Shown: piece by piece, positions 52,105 to 61,500 of the stretch | How the letters are laid out: each line of letters starts with the position of its first letter | How positions within the stretch are numbered: position 1 is the stretch's first letter | Assembly: GCA_964469215.1 (NCBI GenBank) | Contig: CAYXYB010000006.1 | Span: 1 to 64,000, forward strand | Origin: SKPS01 sp964469215 | GTDB lineage: Bacteria; Bacteroidota; Bacteroidia; Bacteroidales; SKPS01 | Reading direction: 5' to 3' | Length of the DNA: 64,000 nt | Notes under the pieces: model-generated | Database searches by the model: none | What the model was told of the DNA's origin: nothing | Seen by the model: only the letters and a program-made list of their open reading frames with translations | Position numbers and translations under genes: made by a program

Positions 52105-53389
52105 TGAGATAGTAGTTCTTTTTGCCTCTCTGGACAAGTATATACTTCCCGTTCAACAGGTCGTTGCCGGCAACAATGTAATCAGCAGTTATCTTTTGCT
52201 TGTTTACAGAGACGGCATTTTCAAAGAGAGTGCGACGTGCTTCCCCCTTTGAAGAAAAGACACTGCATTTCTCTGCAAGGAGTTCCACAACCGGAATCCC
52301 TTTCTCAACATCCGTTTTTGCAATCTGATATTGGGGAACACCTTCAAAAACCAATAGAAGGGTCTCTTCATCCAGTTTCTGTAATGTTGATGTTGTTCCC
52401 TGCCCGAAGAGTATACCAGATGCTTCAACAGCTTTTTCGAGTGCTTCGGCTCCGTGCACCATAAGAGTGACTTCACTTGCCAGCCGCTTCTGCAGAAGAC
52501 GCTGGTGTGGTTCGCCAGAATGAGCTGTTATCAGAGTGTCGATTTCTTCCTTTGAAAGCAGTGTGAATATCCTGATATATTTTGCTGCATCATCATCTGA
52601 CACGTTGAGCCAGAATTGATAAAACCTGTAGGGAGAGGTTCGCATGGGGTCGAGCCATACATTGCCCTGTTCTGTTTTTCCGAATTTACCACCGTCGCTT
52701 TTGGTGATCAGGGGGCATGTTATAGCGAAGGCTTCACCCTGATCCATCCTCCTGATAAGTTCAGTGCCGGTAACAATGTTGCCCCACTGGTCGCTGCCTC
52801 CCATCTGCAACCTGCACCCCCTGTTGCGGTATAGCCATAGGTAATCGTTTGCCTGAAGGAGCTGATATGAGAATTCGGTGAAGCTCAGCCCGGTCTCAAG
52901 GCGTTTTTTTACGCTGTCCTTGGCCATCATGTAATTAACTGTGATGTGCTTGCCGACATCTCTTAGAAAACCCAGGAAGGTAAAATCCTTTGTCCAGTCG
53001 TAGTTGTTCACAATCTCTGCATCATTGGGCTTTCCGGCATCGAAATCTAAAAATCCGGCAAGCTGTTTCTGAATAGCTGCCTGATTGTTGCGAAGTGTTT
53101 CTTCGTCAAGTAATGAACGCTCCTCTGATTTGCCCGAAGGGTCACCCACCATGCCTGTAGCTCCTCCGATAACAAGTATGGGCTTATGGCCGGCTACCTG
53201 AAAGTGCTTCAGCATCATCACTGAAACCAGATGCCCGATATGCAACGAATCGGCGGTGGGGTCAATGCCAACATAACCTGTGACCATCGTGCTCTGCAAC
53301 AGCTCCTCAATGCCAGGCATAATATCGTGGATCATGCCGCGCCATCTCAACTCCTCAGTGAAATTTATTCCAGTATTGTTATGTGCCAT
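52091..53389 (-). CDS. tyrS: Tyrosyl-tRNA synthetase
   Basis: A 432-residue class I synthetase (TyrRS type with C-terminal S4-like domain). The HIGH motif is in DSLHIGHLVS and the KMSKS equivalent is KFGKTE (residues about 230-235). 'QLLQANDYLWLY' and 'QMGGSDQWGNIVTG' are the tyrosine-binding segments. The C-terminal part (about 350-430) with 'GEARRTLFENAVSVNKQKI' is the S4 tRNA-binding domain. It attaches tyrosine to tRNA-Tyr. Its promoter box lies at 53410. Confidence 0.97.
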   Translation of the reverse strand: MAHNNTGINFTEELRWRGMIHDIMPGIEELLQSTMVTGYVGIDPTADSLHIGHLVSVMMLKHFQVAGHKPILVIGGATGMVGDPSGKSEERSLLDEETLRNNQAAIQKQLAGFLDFDAGKPNDAEIVNNYDWTKDFTFLGFLRDVGKHITVNYMMAKDSVKKRLETGLSFTEFSYQLLQANDYLWLYRNRGCRLQMGGSDQWGNIVTGTELIRRMDQGEAFAITCPLITKSDGGKFGKTEQGNVWLDPMRTSPYRFYQFWLNVSDDDAAKYIRIFTLLSKEEIDTLITAHSGEPHQRLLQKRLASEVTLMVHGAEALEKAVEASGILFGQGTTSTLQKLDEETLLLVFEGVPQYQIAKTDVEKGIPVVELLAEKCSVFSSKGEARRTLFENAVSVNKQKITADYIVAGNDLLNGKYILVQRGKKNYYLIIAA

Positions 53390-53409
53390 TTCTGTTTCTG
53401 ATTGAGATG

Positions 53410-53417
53410 CAAAAATA
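53410..53417 (-). promoter_or_regulatory. -7 promoter element of tyrS
   Basis: The minus strand reads TATTTTTG, exact to TAnnTTTG, 21 bases before the tyrS ATG, giving a leader of only about 14 nt. Confidence 0.5.
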
Positions 53418-53453
53418 GTGATGTTTGGTGGAAAAAGCTACAAGCAGTTCAGG

Positions 53454-53548
53454 GTTCTTTGCACTCGCTTCGCTCATGCGTTCTTTGTCTCGCCTGCGGC
53501 GAAACGTTCTGTTTGCTTCGCTCATGTTCTTTTGTTTAGCCTGCGAAG
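53454..53548. repeat. Imperfect ~26-bp repeat array related to the array at 34363
   Basis: Units start with GTTCTTT or GTTCTGT at 53454, 53480, 53506 and 53526 and contain CTCGCTTCGCTCATGC or CTCGCCTGCGGCGAAAC. Just before it, GTTCAGGGTTC and then CTCGCTTCGC are shared with the tRNA-Thr array. Each unit holds a small hairpin-forming core. Confidence 0.75.
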
Positions 53549-53550
53549 AT

Positions 53551-53778
53551 ACTTTCCACATCTATCCCAATCCCTTTACTCATGAACTCATCATCAATTC
53601 TTCTGAAACGGGAACTCCGATTCATTATGAATTGATCAATGCTTTGGGACAGATCGTAACAAACGGAACCTTTACAGAGTGACACGTCATCCAAACAGAT
53701 ACCTATGGCAAAGGTGGGTATGTTCTTCGGCTGAATGACGGACGGGATATGTGGATTCAGAAGGTGATTAAGAGATAG
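53551..53778 (+). pseudogene. Broken T9SS type A sorting domain
   Basis: The frame gives 'FHIYPNPFTHELIINS...YELINALGQIVTNGTF', the classic start of a type A C-terminal secretion domain, then an in-frame TGA at 53680-53682. It continues in frame with 'GGYVLRLNDGRDMWIQKVIKR' to a TAG at 53776, which is the domain's normal ending. Everything upstream of the domain is missing and replaced by the repeat array. This is the stranded 3' end of a lost cell-surface protein gene, with at least one stop mutation (or a sequencing error at that codon). Confidence 0.8.
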
Positions 53779-53897
53779 ATAAAATGAAGTCTAAGCGATA
53801 GCGAAGACCACGTTTAAGTAATCGAATAAATCTTTTTTCCCTTAAAATTTAAAATGCCATTTTAATATTTCAGGGAAAGATTTATTGCCTTTGCGCC

Positions 53898-55070
53898 ATG
53901 ATACACAGAAGAGCTCTCTCAAATCTGATCGAAATCCTTGACCATTTTCCGGTTCTTGGGATTATTGGTTCACGACAATGTGGGAAAACCACAATTGCAA
54001 GGCAACTCATGGAGGCTGTGCCCGGCATAAGATACCTTTATCTCTATCTGGAGAACCCCGAAGGCCTGGCAAAGCTAACAGATCCTGTTCTCTATTTCAG
54101 AATGAATCAGGAATATTGTGTGGTGCTGGATGAAATCCAACAACGACCCGATTTATTCTCTGTGTTGAGGTCGATGATAGATCAACAAAGAACTGCCGCA
54201 AGATTCATAGTCCTGGGATCAGCCAGCCCGGCACTTATGAAAAACTCGTCCCAATCACTGGCTGGTCGTGTAGCTTATCAGGAGATCTCCCCGTTGAATT
54301 ATACCGAGATTCATCACCTTTCAGATTACTCTCCACATTGGTTGCACGGTGGATATCCCGATGCATATCTGGGCAAATCTGATAAGATCAAGAGGTTGTG
54401 GCTTACAAATTTTATCGGAACCTATATTGAAAGGGATGTTCCGGCGCTTGATCCGGGAATCAATACAGGTTCTATGCGGCAACTCATTTCTATGCTGGCA
54501 CATGTACATGGTCAGGTGATCAACTATTCCAACCTCTCACGATCAATGGGTGTTACATCTCCGACAGTTAAAAGGTACAAAAAGTTTCTTGAAAACTCCT
54601 TTCTTATCAGGCAATTACAGCCATATTTCTCAAACTCAGGGAAAAGACTGGTCAAATCACCTAAACTATTTATCCGCGACTCAGGGATTTTACACTCGTT
54701 ATTAAGCCTAAAGACAATGGAGGAGGTTTTTTCTCATCCACAGCTTGGCAATTCCTGGGAGGGTTATGTTACAGAGCAAATAATGCAGTTGTTGCCTGAT
54801 GGCTTCGCAGGGTGTTATTACAGGACACATGAAGGGGCAGAATGCGATCTGGTGATACTGAAAGGGGGCAAGCCCTTTATCTCCGTCGAGATAAAATTCA
54901 CGTCGTCACCTAAATTAGCAAGGGGTAGTTTTGAAGCGTTCAATGCTTTGGGTACCTCTCACAGGTATGTTATCACACCGGCGTCTGATCACTTCCATCT
55001 AAACGAATCGGTACAGACTTGCAGTATGGATTATTTCCTTAAGGAAATTCTCCCCGGCCTGATTGAATAA
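53898..55070 (+). CDS. AAA_14/DUF4143 family ATPase
   Basis: A 390-residue protein with Walker A GSRQCGKTT (about 27-35), Walker B-like 'YCVVLDEIQQRPDLF', a sensor segment 'FIVLGSASPALMK', and a C-terminal DUF4143 domain (about 195-350) that ends with a nuclease-fold-like strand 'HEGAECDLVILKGGKPFISVEIKF' (D...E.K). Such proteins are very common in Bacteroidota and often occur in variable regions; their biological role is not known. It stands alone between the broken T9SS domain and the repeat-rich intergenic region. The codon use looks like the neighbours'. Confidence 0.92.
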   Translation: MIHRRALSNLIEILDHFPVLGIIGSRQCGKTTIARQLMEAVPGIRYLYLYLENPEGLAKLTDPVLYFRMNQEYCVVLDEIQQRPDLFSVLRSMIDQQRTAARFIVLGSASPALMKNSSQSLAGRVAYQEISPLNYTEIHHLSDYSPHWLHGGYPDAYLGKSDKIKRLWLTNFIGTYIERDVPALDPGINTGSMRQLISMLAHVHGQVINYSNLSRSMGVTSPTVKRYKKFLENSFLIRQLQPYFSNSGKRLVKSPKLFIRDSGILHSLLSLKTMEEVFSHPQLGNSWEGYVTEQIMQLLPDGFAGCYYRTHEGAECDLVILKGGKPFISVEIKFTSSPKLARGSFEAFNALGTSHRYVITPASDHFHLNESVQTCSMDYFLKEILPGLIE

Positions 55071-55192
55071 TTGGCAAATGCTACCCGTTTAGCAGCCGTA
55101 AATTAATACTTCATTCTGCATTCCACGCCTGAAAATTTGTCTACGAGTTCGCTCCGACTTCATTTTTCATTTATCTCTATTCACTATCCTTT

Positions 55193-55255
55193 TTTCGTTC
55201 CTAACAACGAGGGTTTCGTTACTCTCGGTAGCTGTTTCGTTCCTTTCAGGAATTA
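55193..55255. repeat. Three 21-bp phased direct repeats
   Basis: TTTCGTTCCT at 55193, TTTCGTTACT at 55214 and TTTCGTTCCT at 55235, exactly 21 bp (two helical turns) apart. They sit in the 505-bp stretch 55071-55575 before the giant surface-protein gene. An 11-mer AATTAATACTT also occurs twice in this stretch, at 55101 and 55251. Apart from a possible 34-codon frame, no gene is seen. Confidence 0.75.
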
Positions 55256-55451
55256 ATACTTGATTTTACAGAAGGATTTGATAATATTGTGATGTTTTTG
55301 GTTTTAATAATATTGATAAAAAAGAAGAGCGGGAGTGTAACGCTTTTGAGGTAAAAATGAAGAATGAAAAATTGATAAGGAATACAGTTTTAGACTTGTT
55401 TGAGGAGTTGATAACATATTGACATTGAGCAAAATATTAAAATTCGAGAAT

Positions 55452-55556
55452 ATGAAAAAGTATTTGGTGGTTTTTATCTTTTCTTGTGTAGGGTTGTGTC
55501 TTAACCCCCTATTTAGACAACAGGCCAGACCAGGATTTAGAACCACAAAGGAATGA
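55452..55556 (+). CDS. Possible 34-residue signal-like peptide
   Basis: ATG at 55452 to TGA at 55554-55556. It begins MKKYLVVFIFSCVGLCLN, a perfect-looking signal peptide, followed by a short basic tail. It ends 19 bases before the giant surface-protein ATG at 55576. It may be a truncated gene start, a leader peptide, or chance. No homology is recognised. Confidence 0.3.
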   Translation: MKKYLVVFIFSCVGLCLNPLFRQQARPGFRTTKE

Positions 55557-55575
55557 TTGATTATCGATACCTGAA

Positions 55576-58500
55576 ATGAATATTCAAAACCAACGGCTGA
55601 CCCTGACGATGTGCCTGTGCTTCTTTATAGCCATGGCATCTGCACAAATTGTCTATGTTTCACCTTCAGGCGCCGGGACGGGTGACGGCTCCTCCTGGGC
55701 CAACGCGCTCAACGGGAACGATAATACATCCGGTGGTTATACCGCTCTGGCCGACACCCTGCGGAAAGCAGCACCGGGAACCCAGTTCTGGATTGCCCAG
55801 GGGGTTTACAAGCCCTGCACGGACAACGACAGGGACAAGTCATTCGAGATCAGGGAAAATGTTTACCTGTACGGTGGGTTTGCGGGGAATGAAACACAGT
55901 TGAGTCAGCGGGACTGGAATGCCTACCCAACCATTTTATCAGGGAATATCGGGGTGGACAGTCTGAATACAGATAATAGTTACCATGTGGTACTAACGAC
56001 AGGTCCATCATGGTCGGTTTTTTCTACTATTGATGGTTTTACTATCAGGGATGGTTATGCCGAGAGTACTGCTTTACCCACCCAGGATGGAAGAAGAAGA
56101 GGTGGGGGTATTCAGAACGGGCATAGGCTGTCAATAAATAATACCACTATTCAATACTGCCATGCCGGATATTCAGGAAGTGCAATAAATAGTGGTTATA
56201 TGCTGGAATTAACAGATGTTAAAATCACAAACAACACCTCAGGAACGGTCTATGCTATTAATTGCAATCATTCATATAATCAAGGATTTACAAAATTATT
56301 AAGAGTAGTCATAGCAAACAACCAGTCAATGGGGATTTGGACTAATCATTCCACCGAACTTGTTAATTGTTTGATCGTTAACACAGGTTATTCTTCTTTT
56401 GTCAGTATATATGCAGGCTATTCTCAGTGGAGCATAATCAACACAACGATTGCAAACTCAGCACAGGTTAGGGTTGGGTCGAATGATCACCTGAAACTGT
56501 ACAATTCAATCGTATGGAATACAAGCCTGGGACTTTTAAGTGGAGCTACCACAGATATCCGCAATTCATCTGTACAGGGAAATTTTTCCGGTTCTAATAT
56601 TTTTACTGCCGACCCTCTGTTTGTCAGCCCCGTAAATGGTATGGGATTCGGCGTTGACGCACTCCTTGGGGATTGGAGCCTTCGCTGGTGCTCACCCTAT
56701 GTTAATTCCGGGCAAGACTCTCTGATCCCCACAGGCGTAACAACTGATTTGTTCGGGAAACCAAGGATCATGAGCAATTCTGTTGACATCGGTGCGATTG
56801 AATACGATACTGCACAAGTTATCCTGAATCAGATTGACTTAACCCAACCTGTCCTGTACGTAAAAGACACTACTACATACCTTGGCGGAGGCGACTCGTG
56901 GCAAACAGCTCTGGCAGGTAACGCTGAAAGCTGCAAATATCCAGGTCAAACGCAGCTTTTTGAGGCTATGAAGGATGCTTCTCCGGGAACCCAGATTTGG
57001 GTACAGAAAGGTCTCTATTATTCCACACTCAGTGCCAACCGGAATCACTCATTTGAGTTGCCTGAGGGGGTGCGGGTTTATGGCGGTTTTGATGGTAATG
57101 AAACCGGTATTGCGCAAAGAAATACTGAGTATAAATCCATTCTGACAGGTGAAACGGGAGACACTTCATCTCCATCAGACAATGCTTTTCATGTACTGAA
57201 AATCAATGAAAATAATTCTATCTGGAACGATACAATGATTTTGGATCAGCTTCAGGTCAGGGACGGTTATGCCAATGGGCAAAATACCGCTTCAAGAGGA
57301 GGAGGGCTATATATTGGACAATTCACAAAAATTATCTTGAATCGATTCAGCAGCTCTGATAATTCCGTAGCAGGGGAAGGGGCAGGAATTTATATAGGAG
57401 CAGGATCTATTGTTGAAATGCAGGAATGCAAAGTCTATAATAACTCGGGATTAAATGGGGGTAAGGGTATCGGTATTTATAATGAAGGTAATCTTCATTC
57501 AGTCAATTTGTCGATACATGAGAATATATCAGGATCACAGGGGATTGGTTTGTATAATGCAGGCATTTTCACGGGAGTTCATTCCTCAATTGATTCTAAT
57601 CAATGTTACATCAGTCAAGGCACATATTCCTTTGCTGGTGGTGTATTTAATTCAGGAATATTTAAAATAAACCAAGGGAGTATTAGCAATAATTTGGCAA
57701 AAACACATGGAGCAGGCATTTATAACGATGTAACTGGAATTGTTGAATTAGATTCTGTTGAAATCCATTATAATGTTACGCAGTACCATACAGCTGAAGG
57801 TGGGGGCGTATATAATTCAGGCAATCTTCAAATCAGAAACTCAAATATATCCAACAACACAGGTTGGAAAAGAGGAGGTGGTGTATATAACAATCCTGTA
57901 TCAGTTACAAAGATAACATCTTCGCGGATTTCCTATAATATATCTTACCAAAACAGCCAACAAGGTGGAGGAGGTGGCGGTATATACAATTTAGGGGAGG
58001 TATCATTAGTGTCCTGCAAAATAACCAATAATTCTTGTGGGGGTCATGGTGGGGGCATTTACCGTCCAACGCTTATCAGCAGTTGCCTGATTGCCAACAA
58101 TCAGAAGGGTTCAACGGGCTTTGAATATGGAGGAGGGGTGTATGCCGATTCCTCTTGTCAGGGTATATTCCATTCCACCATTGTCCACAACCAGGGGCAG
58201 GGAATTTACGCTGTCGATAGCTTCACAATGACTAATTCGATTGTTTGGGGGAATAGCATCAATACACAAGGCCCTTTAATTGCATCCCACAGCACAATGG
58301 AAGGAAACTATCCCGGATATCATATCCTTTGGGACAACCCACTGTTTGCCAGCCCATCTGCGGGCACTGGCCCAGGATTTGACGGACTTGCAGCCGACTG
58401 GAACCTGTTGCCCTGGTCCCCTTGTGTCAATGATGCCAATCCAGCTGACCTGATTGCTGCGGATTCCCTGGATGCAGGGCTGAATCCCCGATGGTTTGGT

Positions 58501-61500
58501 GTAGCGCCTGACATAGGGGCCTTTGAACTGCAGGCCAACCCAATTTCACAAATCAGTTTTGCAACGGGAATTTTGCATGTGGGGGATTCTGCCATTCATT
58601 CCGGATTTGGTACCAGTTGGTCCGACCTGTTGTCCGGGAATGCTCCAAGCCTGCGGTATCCAGGTTATACCCTATTATATGAAGCGTTCAGGGATATGCC
58701 TGCCGGAAGCCAGGTTTGGCTGAAAAAGGGCACATACAATCCGGCTGCTGACAGTATTCGCACCCGAAGCTTCGACCTAAAACAAGGGGTTGTCGTTCAT
58801 GGAGGTTTTGCAGGCAATGAGACCTCGCTGATACAGAGAGATATCCTGCAAAACACCACCAATATATCAGGTGATATCGGTATGCCGGGTGATAGTCTGG
58901 ACAACACCCATATACTTTTCAAAACCCAACCTACCCTTTTACCCAGTGGAGATTCCATCATTATTACAGGGGTAACTTTCAGGGATGCCCAGGCAGACAA
59001 TCCAATTTCAGATAGTGTTCGCGCACAGGTTTTTAATTATTGCTACGGTGCTTCAATATTCAACAATGCAAATATGAAAACACATATTGAAGAGGTCATT
59101 TTTACAAATAATCTTGCTTGGTTTGGTTCAGCCATTTATAATGCAGGTTGCATAAATATTTATAAATCAACAGTTAATAAAAACTGCGGATTTGGAGCCA
59201 TTTACAATAAGGGCATAGGAGCCATATCAATAAAAGAAAGCTCAATTGATAGTAACTTTGTCTTTGACTACTCTTATGTTCAATTTAAACCGGCTGCTAT
59301 TCTTAACTATGGTGAAATGTTCATCGATAGCTCAAGCTTTTCTTACAATACCAATAATGGAAAACTATTCGAACAGGGTGGAATTTCGAACCATGGAAAC
59401 TTAATAATTAATTCTTCGATTTTTAAGCATAACATTAAGCCAATCACAAATTATGGAACGATACTCGTGACATCGTCAATCATTGACAGCAATGAAAGCG
59501 CTTTGAGTAATTCTGGCGTAATGGTCTTGCGTAATTTGGAAATTACAAGCAATCTTAAAGGCGCACTAGGCAACAGTGGTAATTGCCAAGTTGATAAGTC
59601 AATATTCAGCGACAACTGGAATCAAGGTGGAGGGGGTGCAATTTCAAATAGCGGAATATTGAAGGTTGACTCAAGTATTTTTAACTCGAACTCTGCATTA
59701 TCAGGAAAACCAATACATACCGGTATGTTTGATATTATTGTAATCACTCCTGGAAATATTGGAGGTGCAATTCTTAACACTGGCCAGTTTTCATCCTCCT
59801 TTAATAAATATATTGGAAATATGGCTGCATATGGTGGAGCCATAAGAAATAAGAATACCGGGTTAGTGTTCTCCAAAAATGATCTGTTCATTAATAATTC
59901 TTCGTATCGATTCGGTGCCTTAATATCCAATACTGGCCATGCCCACTTTGATGATGTTTTAGTGCATAATAATTCAAGTAACAATTTGAACGGATATGGT
60001 GGTGTCATTAGCACCGGTTTAGGAAGCACAACAGAGTTTAAGAATTCTACAATTGTGAATAATTTGGGGCAATTAGGTTTGTTTGTTTCCGGCATTACAA
60101 ATGAAAGTTATGTCAATACTTCTTTATTCGATACAACTTTAATACCTGACACAATTACTTGCTTCAACAGTATTATCAGAGAAAATGGCCCGTTTTTTTA
60201 CAATCCAAACAATTCTCTTTTTTCCTTTCATTACTGCAACGTAAGTGATTCATTGATACAGTCCTCCAACAACAACATCAACCTATCCCCCCTGTTCGTC
60301 AATCCAAGCAACATCATCGGCTATGACACAAATGATGTCATGCTCTACAACTGGCAACTCACCGGCTGCTCACCGGGCATTGACGCTGGGTGTGATACCC
60401 TGGTAACCGACACCCTTGACCTTGCCGGTAACCCCAGGATGGTGAACCGTGTGGATATGGGCGCTTATGAGCTGCAATACCTGAATTCCATAAAATCCGC
60501 ATCCGTATCCGGAATCGGCAGGACGGAGGCATTGGTTCGCTGGAGCAATGGCATCGTGCCTTGTCATACCATCGTGTTTGTCAAGGACACCACCGGTGGC
60601 TTTCCGAACCCTTCCGGCAGTGCATCATACCTGGATAGCTCGCTTTATGGAGCCGGGTCTGCTTTGGACGGCTGGTATTGCGTTTACCGTGGTGGTGGTG
60701 ATTCGGTGCAACTTACCGGACTGACCACCGGCACAACATACCGGGTTGCCATCATGAACTGTATCCAAGATACCCTGTACGATGACCCATACCTGACCTC
60801 CTTCACCACCGAAATGTTCCATGCGGACACCATCCAACTGGTTTATGGTAATCCGCCAACCAAAATCCCTTATCATACGATGTCAGGCATCTTTCTTACC
60901 CATGCTGAGAGCAGCGACACCCTCATTGCGATTGCTTACGGTGATTCAGTAGCAATCAGGGGTGCCGGTTCATGCCTGATCTCACTCCGCCACGAAGGGA
61001 ACACCCTGTACCTGCCTGACAGCACCTCCACATTCCTGAATATTGCCCCGGCGCCGTTGATGGTTGCTGCAACGGATACGGTGAAAGTTTACGGAAGCCC
61101 TAATCCTGCATTGTCGCTTCAGTATGCGGGGTTTGTTTACGGGGAGGATGTTACGGTTCTGGACACCTTGCCCTCCCTGTCAACAACCGCCGTCGTTTTT
61201 TCAGATGCCGGCAACTATGCCATCACGGCTTGTTGCGGGGCAGCCGGGAATTACGAGATGACCTACCTGCCCGGCCTCCTTACCATACACAAGGCCCCTT
61301 TGCTCATCGGGGTGCATGATACCCTGCGCCAGTACGGAGATCCAAACCCTGTTTTCCAATGGTGGGTTTCAGGGCTGCTGGGCAATGACATCCTGAACGA
61401 CCTGGATACCTTGCCGGTGCCTTATTGCCAGGCCAGCAATGCTTCGGATGCCGGGCTCTATCCGGTCACCTTGTCGGGCGGATCTGACAACAACTACGCT

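Noticed and set aside
53898..55070. The DUF4143 ATPase as part of a defence island
   Set aside because: It has no defence neighbours here and the family is widespread without a known role.
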